A stretch of DNA of 64,000 bases, taken from assembly GCF_019139675.1 (NCBI RefSeq), contig NZ_CP077077.1, positions 3,534,001-3,598,000 of the forward strand, read 5' to 3'. The translations under genes and the position numbers were made by a program. This stretch comes from Pseudomonas maumuensis (GTDB taxonomy: Bacteria; Pseudomonadota; Gammaproteobacteria; Pseudomonadales; Pseudomonadaceae). The notes beneath the pieces were generated by a model that saw only the letters and a program-made list of their open reading frames with translations, ran no database searches and had not been told where the DNA came from. Positions 32,701 to 42,743 of this stretch are shown here, piece after piece (positions within the stretch are counted from its first letter, which is position 1; the number at the start of each line of letters is the position of its first letter).

Positions 32701-34303
32701 TGGCCTGCTGGATGACCGGATAAAAATGCCCGTCCATCTCGATCCAGGCCTGGCCCTCGAAATGATGAATGCCCTCGGCATCAGGCCTTGCGGCCGATGG
32801 CGGCGGTCCGCTGCGAAAAGGCCGCAGGTCCTGGTTCCACAGGCGAACGGTTCCATCCTCCAGGCGGGCCGGCACCAGGCCGTCGACTACCGTGGCACGC
32901 GTCCAGGCTGCCCGCGCCGCGCCAATGCCCGCGGCGGTGAGTGCCATCATGGCCAGATCACCTGCCACGTTGATCACATGGTCGAGCGCTTCGCTGGCAT
33001 CGCCGTCGCGCCAGGCCTCGACGCCATGGAACACCTCGCCCAACAGCTCCCAGGCGGTAACTGCCAGCAGCCCGGCGCCGATCACCGGCACGAACAACCC
33101 GGCCAGGTTGAGCAAGGCCCAACCTTCGGCCCGCAGGCGCTGTTCATGCGCCTGGCGAACCTGCGCATCGAGCCTGGCAGTGGGAATGGCGATCATCGCC
33201 GCGTCGTCCTTGATCTGCTCGATTCGCAGTGTGCCAAGGCTTTCGAAGACAGGGCCCGGCCACGGCTTCAGGTGTTCGTCGAGGCTGATGTTGGCCAGGT
33301 CCGAAACGCCCGTGTAACCGGTGATCACGGCAAGGAAGAAGCGCTGGCTATCGCGCCGACGAACGAAGCGGCTGAAAAAGCGCTGGTAACTGGCGGTACG
33401 CAGGTGCTTACCCAGCGCATTGGCGCAATGCCGCAGGTCGCTGAACGCCCGCCAGGCACCGTTGCCGTCACCCGGTATGTAGACCAGCAACCTGGAGGTA
33501 ACGCTGTACACCGGCATCATGCTTTCATCGCGCACATCGAGCACGACGATCTGCTCGAGCGTCACGCCCAGCAAGCTCAGGCGCTTGACCTGCACGGGCT
33601 TACCGTTGAAACGTAGCGGCTGATGCAGCCCGCACAGATCCACCAACAATTGATGCTCATCCCGGTCGACGTCGCCCTTGATCCAGGCGACATGGGCGTC
33701 GACCAGCATCGCATAGCGCTGCGCGCGGGCGATCAACGAGGCCGCCTGGCCCTCCTGGGTTTCCAACACCGCAGCCAAATGGCGTTGATAGTGTTGGCCG
33801 ATATCGAGCCTGCGGCATGCAGCGGCGAATACCGCCGCCGAGGGCAATGCCAACCCGCTGGCAGGCGCCGCTTCCAGACGGTTGCCGAGCGGTTGGCCGC
33901 CCGCGACGGTTTCCTCCAAAGTGAAGTTGCGCAATGCCACGGTCAGCGCTGGCACCTGCTCGTAGACCACCGTCGTCAGGTGCGCGCCCAGCGGTTGCGT
34001 GTTGATCACCGGTTCGCGCCGGCCTTTGCGAAAACGCAGCGCGGCGACATCGACGCCAGGACCTGTCAGCGAGGCCAATGCCTGCTGGAGCAAGGGCAAG
34101 GCGAACCGGTCGATGTTGTCGATTTTCGCCAGCATGGCGTTCACCCGCTGACGAAAGTACAGACACAAGGTCAAGGCCTCGCCCAAGGCCTGCAACTGCC
34201 TCTGCTCGGCGCCGCGCAACCAGCCGGGCAGGCGCTGGGCGATGATCGCGTCGACAAAGGCGCCTTGCGCTGCCACGGGGGGCTCGGGTTCGATACTGTT
34301 CAT
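29789..34303 (-). CDS. LRR-NEL domain protein, candidate E3 ubiquitin ligase effector (copy 1)
   Basis: 1504-residue protein. The first ~1000 residues resemble the dermonecrotic-toxin-like (DUF6543) N-terminus, with a hydrophobic pair near residues 396-466 (LNLAGLFVPVIGAGLLAVTAWELLGE and DLAMMALTAAGIGAARA). Leucine-rich repeats cover about 1015-1170 (LPEQVSFAHVHELSLMGL, LRALELSSNALTQIPAELANL). The C-terminal ~300 residues are a NEL domain with C1298 in GLTCQDSATLRFSNLELRMLVW, matching the CxD catalytic motif of IpaH/SspH/SlrP ligases. ATG 34303 follows AGGAG by 9 bases; the frame is open to 34360. No chaperone or T3SS gene is in the window. Probably delivered into eukaryotic cells, where it would ubiquitinate host targets. 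Confidence 0.82.
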   Translation of the reverse strand: MNSIEPEPPVAAQGAFVDAIIAQRLPGWLRGAEQRQLQALGEALTLCLYFRQRVNAMLAKIDNIDRFALPLLQQALASLTGPGVDVAALRFRKGRREPVINTQPLGAHLTTVVYEQVPALTVALRNFTLEETVAGGQPLGNRLEAAPASGLALPSAAVFAAACRRLDIGQHYQRHLAAVLETQEGQAASLIARAQRYAMLVDAHVAWIKGDVDRDEHQLLVDLCGLHQPLRFNGKPVQVKRLSLLGVTLEQIVVLDVRDESMMPVYSVTSRLLVYIPGDGNGAWRAFSDLRHCANALGKHLRTASYQRFFSRFVRRRDSQRFFLAVITGYTGVSDLANISLDEHLKPWPGPVFESLGTLRIEQIKDDAAMIAIPTARLDAQVRQAHEQRLRAEGWALLNLAGLFVPVIGAGLLAVTAWELLGEVFHGVEAWRDGDASEALDHVINVAGDLAMMALTAAGIGAARAAWTRATVVDGLVPARLEDGTVRLWNQDLRPFRSGPPPSAARPDAEGIHHFEGQAWIEMDGHFYPVIQQANQGNWCLRAQAGYAPRLAHNGAGAWRLWSEQPACWDDKRYLFRRLGAEFAKLDDERIDTLLTAHALDSARLRALHVQGQAPGAGLRDSVRRSRLDQRIRALVAQLREGRASDDLTVLDHARLLPGASGLGDPQLAELVWRSRRVLFERLYLAMQGNEAPETSALRRQFPGLSSALAEEAVANASPADRRRLLDSGRVSLRLATAARAALLESRQVRLHESLYLDTPQDTNLAKVVLALLEHLPGQGQPLRWRLFDGGADGTRLYGDAQPADFDLVHFSGRYQLLDRRGAAIGDAGELFGVIAGAYDDARLQALGVGEPFGHNLRVLIRRLALRQPALLERALGQGGPTGWFRPPRRLADGRLGYPLSGRSPGSLQRGRSQGLYAALRAIYPSFTDAEVVAWLNDVHRNGRRVDDELARLSRQLEALDSHLHGWIRMASSSQQRAERRYFRETLVNCWQRRSARSAGQDALPTGYRLSIWSVTLETLPDLPEQVSFAHVHELSLMGLGLREMPPGFLRAFSHLRALELSSNALTQIPAELANLSQLRELDLYGNAIVLDASQAMTLGNCTRLEYINLSYNPLGRTFPLYRLDSLGRLHLRSTGITEFPPALLDRLELVIADLRDNQISELPSRFHRSPVWISSNVLLAGNPLSVEAAVRLQVFQQAHDILPEAPAVASSLSLRQRWLDAADSALRPEQSSAWDELESEQGSNDFFHLLHRLEETADFQRRRQALATRVFTMLINMRDYPSLTAELFTHATEGLTCQDSATLRFSNLELRMLVWRARVDAVAGDQEQALLRLGRRLWRLDEVDRIAREDIQARRAQGADPDEIEVGLAYRVGLRDELELPAQPGDMLFGEIAGLDAQRLSQARARVLELETPERLSDALVQRDFWQEHLARAHAERLATFNDPFQERSNTLMDSAQTMAESDYLTRHDALRDEWEAGRRALLRDLTREALEAESAATGGNAP

Positions 34304-34389
34304 GGTGCATGTCTCCTGAAAATGGCGACATGCAAGCCTACACACCGGCCCGGCTAGCAACCGTTAGATAGATAGTGCCTGCTGGCGGG

Positions 34390-37300
34390 TCAAGGCAGCG
34401 GCGCTTCATCGGAGCCGGCTTGCACCTCCAGCGCTTCGCGGGTGAGCTCCAGCATCAGCAGGCGCTCGGCGGCGTCGCGCTCGGCCTGGATCAATTGCGT
34501 GGCCTCCAGGCTGGCCTGATCCTGGGCCAGGGTATCCGTAAAGACACGCTCCAGGCGTTCATGGAAAGGCGCATCGAGCGCGGTGAAACGCTGGGCATGG
34601 GCGTTGCGCAGATGCGTGCGCCAGAATTCTCGATCGACCAATGAAGCGGCCAGGCGCTCACCGGTCTCTGCTTCGAGCACCTGCGCTCGCGCGCGCTCGA
34701 TGCGCTGCCGATCCACGCCCGATACTTCACGAAACAACATGCCGTGGGTCTCCATGGGCAGGTCCAGGTCACCACGCAAGGCCACCCGATAGGCCAACGC
34801 AACCTCGATCTGGTCAGGGTTGCCGCCATCGGCCCGCCTGGCCTGGATGTCCGCCAGCGCGATGTCGTCGACAGCCTCCAGGCGCCAGAGTCGACGCCCC
34901 AGACGCAACAACGCCCGCTCCTGATCGCCCTGCTGGGCGGTCTCCTGCGCACGCGCCAGGAGCAGGCGCACCTCCAGGTCGCTGAAACGCAGGGCCACGC
35001 TGTCCTGGCAGGTCAACTGACTGGAGTTGGCGAAGATTTCCTGACGCAGGGCATCCGACTCGCCCATCGCCTTCATCAGCGCCAGCACCCGCAGAGCCAG
35101 ATTCCGGGCCGAATCGTGGAATTGGCAGTCATGGGTCTGCAGGAGGCCTTCGAGCAGGTCGAAGAATGCCTCGCAGCCCGGCTTGGCCTGCAGCGTCTCC
35201 CAGCACGCGCTGAGCTGCGCGCGGGCCTCGAGGCCAATCGTGTCCATCCAGCGCAGTCGTACCGCTGTCCGGCTTCTCGCCACGCCGCTTGGCAACGACG
35301 CCAACAGCGCCTGGTGCAGACGGTTGGTCTCCGCTGTCGTGAGCGGATTCCCGCGCAACTGCACTTCGCCCTCGGTCCATAACCGCGAGGCATAAAAGTG
35401 CTCCGGCAGGCTGGTGAACCTGTTGTCCCGCAGATCGAGCGTGCGGATGGAGGCGTTCTCCATCACCATGTACGGCAGGCAGTCGATACCCGTCCCAGCC
35501 AAGTACAAGGCTCGCAGGTGCGGCAAACCACTGACCGAGAACACGCGGCCGAGCGGGTTGCGCGACAGGTTGAGGCGCACCAGCGCAGAGCAACTGGCCA
35601 GAATCGTCGACTGCGCGGCATCCAGGACGATCTGGTTGCCCTCCAGGTTCAGGCTTTGCAGGCGCCGCATTTGCAGCAGGGCCTGAGGCACCCGTGTCAG
35701 CCGGTTGCCAGGCAGATCGATGAAGCGCAGGTTTGGAAAGGCCTGCAGGAAACTCTCTGGCAGGTTCTCCAGTTGCATCCCACTCAGGGACAACGAGTTG
35801 ACATGGCTGAAACGGACTTGGGCGGGCAACTCTGGAAACGTGTTGGTACGGGCACCCACCAGATCCCAGTGATAGACCGCGCTCAAGTCCTCGCCATGCT
35901 CACCCTCGGCCAGAATGTGTTGCCAACAGCTGCGCAGCGCCCTTCGGACCCGACGTCGATTGCTCCGTTCCTGGGCACTCGCGCCCTCCTGCACCCAGTC
36001 GCGCAACCGCCTATTGAGGGCCGCGAACTCCTGCTCGGCCGATCGCAGGCGCCGTTCCAGGCCGCTGCCTGTTCGGCGCGCGGCGGCAATCCAGGCATCG
36101 ACCTGGCCATCGGTGAACGTCGGGAACAAATAGCGCAGACGCCGCCGATAAGGTTCGGGGCCCGGGCTGGATTGGCCGCGCCCACTCAACGGATAGCCGA
36201 TTCTGCCATCGGGCAGGCGGTCCGGCAGCCTGAACCACCCCGTGCGCCCCGGATCACCGAGCAACCGCCGAACATCGGCCCTGCGCTCGAGCGCCAGTTG
36301 TCCGATACGGGCACGCAGGTTCCCGGCGAAGGGCTCGCCCAGCTGCAGCGAGGCACGCTGATTTTCGTCGTAGGCGTTGGCCAACACCTCGAACAGGCTC
36401 CCCGAATCACCGATCTGTTCGCCATCGGCGTTCAGCAGCCTGAAACATCCATGGTCATGCTCCAGCGTGTAGGCGTGCTCACCTGATGCACAGGCAAGCG
36501 CAGGCGCAGGCTGGTCCGAGCCTTCCAGGATTCGCCAGCGCACGCCGGCTGCGGAACCCGGCAGCTGGCGCAGCAGGCCGGTCACGACCCGGGCAAGATC
36601 GCGGTCTTCCGGCATATCCAGATGCAGAGCCTCAAGCACCCGGGCGACACGCACTTGCATGCTCATGTCCCGGGCCGCCTCGGCAAGGGACAGCGGTACC
36701 CGTCCGGACTGCAGCAAGCGCTCCCGCTCCACTGCGCTGGCGCGCTCCAGCAAGGCGGCAGCCGCACGCCGATGCAACGTGGGAAACACCCGCCGCAATG
36801 CCACCACGTCAGGGCTGTCGGTTGGCGATTGTGCTTCATAAAGTTGTTCCAGCAGCTGACGCCGACGGCTCCAGACCCGCTCCGCCAACGCCTCCCCGGA
36901 AAGCCCCCGTGCGCCTTCAAGACCGCGTGCCTGGGTCAGCGCGAGTGCGTCATCGATCCGCTCGCCGCCACGCAGACGTTGGACCAATGCACGAACGCGC
37001 AGGTCAAGTACCACGCGCACCGTGGTATCGACCATGCCCGCCCCAGGTGGGCAGTTGCGCACATGCAACGCCCGCAAATGAGCACTGTCCAGATCATGAA
37101 TACGCATCACCTGTTCAGCCTGTGCATCCGTGAGTGCCGCCATGGGGCCGCCGAGGCGACGGAACAGATAGCCAGCGTCACGCCAGCGCGCGGGTTGCTC
37201 GTACCACAGGCGCCAGGCGCCAGCGCCGTTGTTCAGCAGCAGGGGCCCGTGCCCCTGCCGTGGTACCAGTTGCCAGTGATCGTCGACGACGCGGCGCATG

Positions 37301-38877
37301 ACCGGGTAATGATGGCCGTCCATTTCTATCCATGCCTGGCCGCCCTGTCGCCAGATGCCTTGATCGTCGGCCAGCACGCCGGCCGGCGGCGCACCACGAA
37401 ACGCTGCCAAGTCACCATCCCATAAGCGTTGTGAACCGTCTTCGAGGTTCGCCTGGAGCAGGCGGTCGACCAGCGGCGAGCGCGTCCAGGCTCGACGGAC
37501 CGCGGTGATCGCGGCAGCGGTGACAGCCATCGTCGCAAGATCGATGGCGACATGGCCAACGTGCTCCAGTGCCTGGCGCATGTCCCCCTCCCGCCAGGCC
37601 TCGAAGGCCTGGAACACCTCGCCCAATAGCTCCCAGGCGGTCACCGCCAGCAAGGTGAGGCCAATGGCCGGGACGAACAGGCCAGCCAGGACGAGCAAGC
37701 TCCAACCCTCGACGGCCAGGCGCCGCTCATGGGCCTCCTGAACTTGCCGATCCAGCAGCGCCGTCGGCGTGGCAAGCAATGTCGCATCATCCTTGAACTG
37801 GTACATACGCCATTGCGCCAGGGCATCGAACAGCGGTGTTGGAAGCGTGAGCATCTTTTCGTCCAGATCGATGTTCGCCCAGGCCGGCAGGTCGTGGTAA
37901 CCCTCCATGACCTGGGAAAAGAACGCCTGGCTATCCCGCCGTCGCACAAAGCGGGCGAAGAAACGCAGGTACGCCTCATCGCGCAGCCGTTGGCCCAGCC
38001 TTTCGCGGACAAAGCGCAACAAGCTCGCGTGACCGCTCCAGGCACCATGAGGATCACCCGGGATGTACACCAGCACCCGGCGGGTCGAGGTGAAAATGGG
38101 CGCGAAGGTCTCGTCACGTTCATCGAGGACCAGGATCTGCTGCATCGAGTAACCCAATACCACCAGGCGTTTGGCGATCACCGCTTCATCGTCCAGACGA
38201 GGTACCCAGCCGTCACGCCACAGGCCAATCACTACATTCAGCTCCGCCCCGCTCAGTACCCCGGCATGGCGCGCCTTGAACGCATCCAGCAGCATGCTGT
38301 GACGGTAGCTGTCGGCCAGCAATGCCTTCATGTCCGCCACAGCGAACTGACGATCCAGATACTCCTGATAACACCGCCCCAGATCCAGCTGACGGACCAA
38401 TTTGGCGAAAGCCGTCGAGTCCGGCGTGATGACCTCATCGCCGCTGGCGTCGCGCAAACCGGTGCCGGGTGCCTGACCACCGGGCACGCTCTGCTCGGCG
38501 GTGAAGTTGCGCAACGCGGCCTCCAGCAACGGCACCTGATAGTAGACGCGCTCGCTCAACGGCACGCGCAGGGGCGCATAGGTGGACAGCGGCCTGGAAG
38601 AGGCGTGGCGATACCACAACCGATCGACATCGACCCCCACCCCATGCAGGGCCGACAGCTGGTTCTGTAGTAGCGACCGCGCATGCGCATCAGGCCCCTG
38701 GATAGCGGCCAGCCTGGCCGCCAGGCGTTGCCGACAGTCCAGGCTGGCGTTCAACGCCACGCTCAAACAGCCAGCGTCGCTGGCTGAAACCGAGGTTATC
38801 CAGGCAGGCAAGCGAGCGCCGATGATGTGGTCCTGACCCGCCTGCTCGAGCGCCTCGTGCGATTGTGCGATACCCAT
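34390..38877 (-). CDS. LRR-NEL domain protein, candidate E3 ubiquitin ligase effector (copy 2)
   Basis: 1495-residue paralogue of the adjacent downstream gene, with the same layout: DUF6543-like N-terminus, hydrophobic pair near residues 394-459 (VLAGLFVPAIGLTLLAVTAWELLGE), LRRs about 1009-1162 (LPAQVRFSHVNSLSLSGM, LRFIDLPGNRLTRVPQAL), and a NEL domain with C1290 in LTCQDSVALRFSDLEVRLLL. Segments around the hydrophobic region are near-identical to copy 1, while other parts have diverged, so the pair arose by an old tandem duplication. ATG 38877 is chosen over 38907 (GAGG 9 bases upstream). The 86-bp gap between the genes permits co-transcription. Confidence 0.82.
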   Translation of the reverse strand: MGIAQSHEALEQAGQDHIIGARLPAWITSVSASDAGCLSVALNASLDCRQRLAARLAAIQGPDAHARSLLQNQLSALHGVGVDVDRLWYRHASSRPLSTYAPLRVPLSERVYYQVPLLEAALRNFTAEQSVPGGQAPGTGLRDASGDEVITPDSTAFAKLVRQLDLGRCYQEYLDRQFAVADMKALLADSYRHSMLLDAFKARHAGVLSGAELNVVIGLWRDGWVPRLDDEAVIAKRLVVLGYSMQQILVLDERDETFAPIFTSTRRVLVYIPGDPHGAWSGHASLLRFVRERLGQRLRDEAYLRFFARFVRRRDSQAFFSQVMEGYHDLPAWANIDLDEKMLTLPTPLFDALAQWRMYQFKDDATLLATPTALLDRQVQEAHERRLAVEGWSLLVLAGLFVPAIGLTLLAVTAWELLGEVFQAFEAWREGDMRQALEHVGHVAIDLATMAVTAAAITAVRRAWTRSPLVDRLLQANLEDGSQRLWDGDLAAFRGAPPAGVLADDQGIWRQGGQAWIEMDGHHYPVMRRVVDDHWQLVPRQGHGPLLLNNGAGAWRLWYEQPARWRDAGYLFRRLGGPMAALTDAQAEQVMRIHDLDSAHLRALHVRNCPPGAGMVDTTVRVVLDLRVRALVQRLRGGERIDDALALTQARGLEGARGLSGEALAERVWSRRRQLLEQLYEAQSPTDSPDVVALRRVFPTLHRRAAAALLERASAVERERLLQSGRVPLSLAEAARDMSMQVRVARVLEALHLDMPEDRDLARVVTGLLRQLPGSAAGVRWRILEGSDQPAPALACASGEHAYTLEHDHGCFRLLNADGEQIGDSGSLFEVLANAYDENQRASLQLGEPFAGNLRARIGQLALERRADVRRLLGDPGRTGWFRLPDRLPDGRIGYPLSGRGQSSPGPEPYRRRLRYLFPTFTDGQVDAWIAAARRTGSGLERRLRSAEQEFAALNRRLRDWVQEGASAQERSNRRRVRRALRSCWQHILAEGEHGEDLSAVYHWDLVGARTNTFPELPAQVRFSHVNSLSLSGMQLENLPESFLQAFPNLRFIDLPGNRLTRVPQALLQMRRLQSLNLEGNQIVLDAAQSTILASCSALVRLNLSRNPLGRVFSVSGLPHLRALYLAGTGIDCLPYMVMENASIRTLDLRDNRFTSLPEHFYASRLWTEGEVQLRGNPLTTAETNRLHQALLASLPSGVARSRTAVRLRWMDTIGLEARAQLSACWETLQAKPGCEAFFDLLEGLLQTHDCQFHDSARNLALRVLALMKAMGESDALRQEIFANSSQLTCQDSVALRFSDLEVRLLLARAQETAQQGDQERALLRLGRRLWRLEAVDDIALADIQARRADGGNPDQIEVALAYRVALRGDLDLPMETHGMLFREVSGVDRQRIERARAQVLEAETGERLAASLVDREFWRTHLRNAHAQRFTALDAPFHERLERVFTDTLAQDQASLEATQLIQAERDAAERLLMLELTREALEVQAGSDEAPLP

Positions 38878-38963
38878 GAAACAGCACCTCTGCGTAGTGA
38901 AACGCACGAGGCTAGGGGCAGAACGCGATGCCGCGGCTCTAGCCGGCTAACACCTGCCGCGGT

Positions 38964-41330
38964 TCAGAAGTCGAATGCCAACTGGCCGAGGTTGCGCAGG
39001 TCGAGGGTGCGCGACAACACGAACGGCAAGATCGCATCCGCCACCGGCTGCAGTTGCTTGCCCAGATAGTGGTCGTAGTCGATCGGCGAACACAGGCTCT
39101 CCATAGGCTCGGGCCCGGACGTGGTCATCACGTAGCTGATCCAGCCACCGTTCTGGTACTGGACGGGTCGACCGAGGCGGCGGTTGTAGTCGTCCGCCAT
39201 ACGCGCAGCACGCACATGCGGCGGCACGTTGCGCGTATAGTCCGCCAGCGGCCGGCGCAGACGTTTGCGATAGACCAGCAACTCATCCTGTTTGCCGGCC
39301 AAGGTCCGCTGCACATAGCCCTGCAGGTATTCGCGATAAGGCTGCCCACGAAACACGCGTCCGTAGAGCTCCTGCTGGAACTGCCGGGCCAGCGGCGACC
39401 AGTCGGTGCGCACCGATTCCAGCCCCTTGAAGACCATGTCATCACCACCATCGGCACGCTGCACCAGGCCGGCATAGCGCTTCTTGCTGCCTTCATCGGT
39501 GCCGCGGATGGTGGGCATCAGAAAGCGCCGGTAATGGGTTTCGAACTGCAGCTCAAGGGCGCTTTCCAGGCCCATGGTTTCCAGCAGGTGGCGGCGCCAC
39601 CACTGGTTGACCTCGGCCACCAGCGCGTGGCCGATGCGCGCCGCCGCCGCCTCGTCGTGGGCGCCCTTGAGCCAGACGAAGGTGGAGTCGGTGTCGCCGT
39701 AGATCACATCGAAACCACGGGCTTCGATCAGCGCCCGGGTCTGGCGCATGATCTGGTGTCCACGCAGGGTGATCGACGAGGCCAGGCGCGGGTCGAAGAA
39801 GCGGCAGCCGCTGGAACCGAGCACACCGTAGAAGGCATTCATGATGATCTTCAGCGCCTGCGATAGCGGCGCGTTGCCGTCACGCTTGGCTGCCTCGCGG
39901 CCCTGCCACACCCGTTCGACGATCGCCGGCAGGCAATGCTGGCTGCGCGAGAAACGCCCGCCGCGAAAGCCCTCCACCGAATGTGTGTCGTCCGGTTGAC
40001 GCAGGCCTTCGACCAGACCCACCGGGTCGATCAGGAAGGTGCGGATGATCGAGGGATACAGGCTCTTGTAGTCGAGCACCAGCACCGAATCGTACAGGCC
40101 GGGCCGCGAATCCATGACGAAACCGCCCGGGCTGGCTTCGCCCTCGACACTGCCCAGGTTGGGCGCGACATAACCCAAGCGATGCATGTGCGGGATGTAC
40201 AGGTGACAGAACGCGGCCACCGAACCGCCGCTGCGGTCCACGGCAAGGCCGGTGACCGATGCGCGTTCGAGCAGGAACTCGAGCAGCCGGGTATGGGCGA
40301 AGATCCGCGTGACCAGTTCGCAATCCTTGAGGTTGTAGCGGGCCAGGGCCGGCTTGTCCTCGGCGAACCGGCGGTTGATCTCGTCCATGCGCTGATACGG
40401 CGTATCGATGGCCTTGCCCTCGCCGAGCAACTGTTGCGCGACGCTTTCCAGGCTGAACGAGGGGAAACTCCAGGTCGCCGAACGCAAGGCTTCGATACCG
40501 TCGATCAACAACCGTCCGGGTGCCTCGGCGAAGAAATGGCTGCGGCTGCCGTGCTCGCGCAGTTGCATCGGCGCGCCGTCGCGGCCCAGGCACAGCGGCA
40601 CCTTAAGACGCTGGGCATGTTCGTGCAGCAGGCGCAGATCGAACTGCACCAGGTTCCAACCGATGATCGCATCGGGGTCGTGGCGGGCCAGCCACTGGTT
40701 TAGGCAAGTGATCAGTTCGGCGCGGTCGCCGCAGTAATGCAGGTCGAAATCCAGATCGCCGGCCTCGCCGTTGGCCGGGCCCAGCATATAGACCTGACGC
40801 TGACCGCAGCCTTCCAGGGCAATGCTGTACAGCTCGCCACGCTCGCTGGTCTCGATATCCAGCGACACCAAGCGTAAAGCCGGGCGGTAGTCGGGGTCGG
40901 GCTTGAGCTGGGCATCGAGCAAGGTGCCTTGGTCGTCGGCGCGGCCATCGAAACGCACTGGTGCGGTGATGAAGCGCTCCATCAGGTAGCGCTCCGGCGG
41001 GCGGATATCGGCTTCGAACACCTCGACGCCGGCGCCGCGCAGGCGCTTTTCCAAAGCGATCGACTGACGGTGCTGACGGCAGTACAGGCCCATCACCGGG
41101 CGCAGATCGAAGTCGCGCAGTTGCAGCGGCTTGAGTTCGACCCCCTGCTCCTCGGCCAGCAGCAACCTGGCGTGTTCGGCCTGGGCGGCGGGCAGGAAAG
41201 CCACCGAGGGCTGCGGCGCCAGGCGCACGCGCCGGGGCCCCTGGTCGGTGGCTAGCCAGAACTCCACGCAGGTGCCTTCGGGCGTGTCATGCCAGTGGCG
41301 GGTCAGGACGAAGCCTTGTTGCAATTGCAC
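38964..41330 (-). CDS. polB: DNA polymerase II (family B)
   Basis: 788-residue family B DNA polymerase. The 3'-5' exonuclease ExoI motif is [12 protein letters not shown] (D158, E160) and ExoII is in [14 protein letters not shown]. The polymerase sites are [10 protein letters not shown] (D420) and YGDTDSTF (D546, D548), with [20 protein letters not shown] (motif B) between them; length matches E. coli PolB (783). It would act in translesion synthesis and replication restart. No LexA box was found just upstream of ATG 41330, unlike in E. coli. Confidence 0.95.
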   Translation of the reverse strand: MQLQQGFVLTRHWHDTPEGTCVEFWLATDQGPRRVRLAPQPSVAFLPAAQAEHARLLLAEEQGVELKPLQLRDFDLRPVMGLYCRQHRQSIALEKRLRGAGVEVFEADIRPPERYLMERFITAPVRFDGRADDQGTLLDAQLKPDPDYRPALRLVSLDIETSERGELYSIALEGCGQRQVYMLGPANGEAGDLDFDLHYCGDRAELITCLNQWLARHDPDAIIGWNLVQFDLRLLHEHAQRLKVPLCLGRDGAPMQLREHGSRSHFFAEAPGRLLIDGIEALRSATWSFPSFSLESVAQQLLGEGKAIDTPYQRMDEINRRFAEDKPALARYNLKDCELVTRIFAHTRLLEFLLERASVTGLAVDRSGGSVAAFCHLYIPHMHRLGYVAPNLGSVEGEASPGGFVMDSRPGLYDSVLVLDYKSLYPSIIRTFLIDPVGLVEGLRQPDDTHSVEGFRGGRFSRSQHCLPAIVERVWQGREAAKRDGNAPLSQALKIIMNAFYGVLGSSGCRFFDPRLASSITLRGHQIMRQTRALIEARGFDVIYGDTDSTFVWLKGAHDEAAAARIGHALVAEVNQWWRRHLLETMGLESALELQFETHYRRFLMPTIRGTDEGSKKRYAGLVQRADGGDDMVFKGLESVRTDWSPLARQFQQELYGRVFRGQPYREYLQGYVQRTLAGKQDELLVYRKRLRRPLADYTRNVPPHVRAARMADDYNRRLGRPVQYQNGGWISYVMTTSGPEPMESLCSPIDYDHYLGKQLQPVADAILPFVLSRTLDLRNLGQLAFDF

Positions 41331-41423
41331 TGCGGGGGAACCTCGGATCGCTGCTTTGTTCGCACCCGCTGATTGTAACTGTCCTGCCGTCAGAAATGCT
41401 GCTTCGCGGATACGGACGTCGGG

Positions 41424-42629
41424 CTAACGGGCGCCAGCGGCGAACCCGGCTCGGCGTCCGCCCAGCACCAGCAACCATGCCAACCCCACCAGTGCCAGCA
41501 CTACCGCGCCAAACGCCCCGACCCCGACGCCCACCAGCAACAGCCCGCCGATGATGCCACCCAGGGCGATGGCGCTGTTCCACACGGTCACCAGCATCGA
41601 CTGCGCCACGTCGCCGCCCTCGCCCGCCGCATCGGCGCAGGCCGTTTGCAGCAGCGTCGGCGCGCCGCCGTAGGTCAGCCCCCACAACGCCACGCTGACA
41701 TGCACCAACCAGGGTGCGCCTTGCACCTGCCCCAGCGCCAGGGTCGCCAGGGCGAAGCCGGCCAGGCACAACAGCACCAATCCGCGCAGATGCCGATCGA
41801 TCCCCAGGCCGACCAGGGCAATGCCGGCCAGCGAGGCCAGGCCGAAGGTCATCAGCACCTGGCCCACCGCGTCGGCCATGCCCACCGCGGCGAGCAACGG
41901 CACGATGTAGGTGTAGAGAATGTTATGGCCAAGTATCCACGCCAGGATCACCAGCAGCACCCGCGCCACGCCCGGGGTGCGCAGCACCGTCAGCGCCGCG
42001 GGCCGCCTGCCGGCGGCCTGGCCGGGAAAATCCGGCACCGCCCGCAGCACCCAACCGGCCAGCAGCAATGCGGCCAGGGTCACCATCGCGAAGGTTGCCC
42101 GCCATCCCATCAATGCCCCCAGCCAGGTACCGATAGGCAAGCCCAGCGACAAGGCGATGGGCTGCCCCAGCATCGCCACTGCCATGGCCTTGCCCTGCTG
42201 GGCCGGCGCCACCATACGCCGCGCATGGCCGGCGATCAGGCCCCAGGCCAGGCCGGCGGCGGCACCGGTGCAAAAGCGCAGGAGCAAGGAGAGCATGTTG
42301 TCCGAGGACACCGCGGTCAGCCCGTTGAACAGGATGAAGCCGCCAATGGCCAGCAGCAGTGCCCGACGGCGCCACCAGCCTTGGGTCAGGGTCACCAGCG
42401 GGATGGCCGTGAGCAACGAACCCAAGGCGTAGGCCGTGACCCATTGCCCGGCCATGGCCTGGCTGATCTGCATGCCGTCGGCGATCTGGTCGAGCAGGCC
42501 GGCCGGCAGGGTTTCGCTGAGGATGGCGATGAAGCCGGTCAGGGCCAGCGCCAGCAAGCCGCTCAGGGGCAGGCGCGTGGCGCTGGCGGGGGATGCGCCG
42601 GCGCAGGCTGCCGGGGAAGGTGAATGCAT
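41424..42629 (-). CDS. MFS transporter of the DHA1 type
   Basis: 401-residue protein with about 12 hydrophobic segments. Motif A-like GWWRRRALLLAIGGFILF follows TM2, with TGFIAILSETLPAGLL as TM1, the signature of the DHA1 drug/arabinose efflux group. The N-terminal ~20 residues are Ala/Pro/Ser-rich. Divergent from the LysR gene at 42744, 114 bp away, which likely regulates it. Substrate unknown; amphiphilic toxicants or sugars are typical for this group. Confidence 0.88.
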   Translation of the reverse strand: MHSPSPAACAGASPASATRLPLSGLLALALTGFIAILSETLPAGLLDQIADGMQISQAMAGQWVTAYALGSLLTAIPLVTLTQGWWRRRALLLAIGGFILFNGLTAVSSDNMLSLLLRFCTGAAAGLAWGLIAGHARRMVAPAQQGKAMAVAMLGQPIALSLGLPIGTWLGALMGWRATFAMVTLAALLLAGWVLRAVPDFPGQAAGRRPAALTVLRTPGVARVLLVILAWILGHNILYTYIVPLLAAVGMADAVGQVLMTFGLASLAGIALVGLGIDRHLRGLVLLCLAGFALATLALGQVQGAPWLVHVSVALWGLTYGGAPTLLQTACADAAGEGGDVAQSMLVTVWNSAIALGGIIGGLLLVGVGVGAFGAVVLALVGLAWLLVLGGRRAGFAAGAR

Positions 42630-42743
42630 GATGGTCTCCGGTTTGTCGAACAGGCAGGCATCTTGCGCCGCTGGGGGATTGCGGAAAAAGCCGGGTACAA
42701 TTCCACTCAGTCAGGACATCAATGTCCGCAATCGGAGCGCAGC

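Noticed and set aside
41331-41423. LexA box upstream of polB
   Set aside because: The closest match, CTGTCCTGCCGTCAG, has nine instead of ten bases between CTG and CAG and lacks the AT-rich core.
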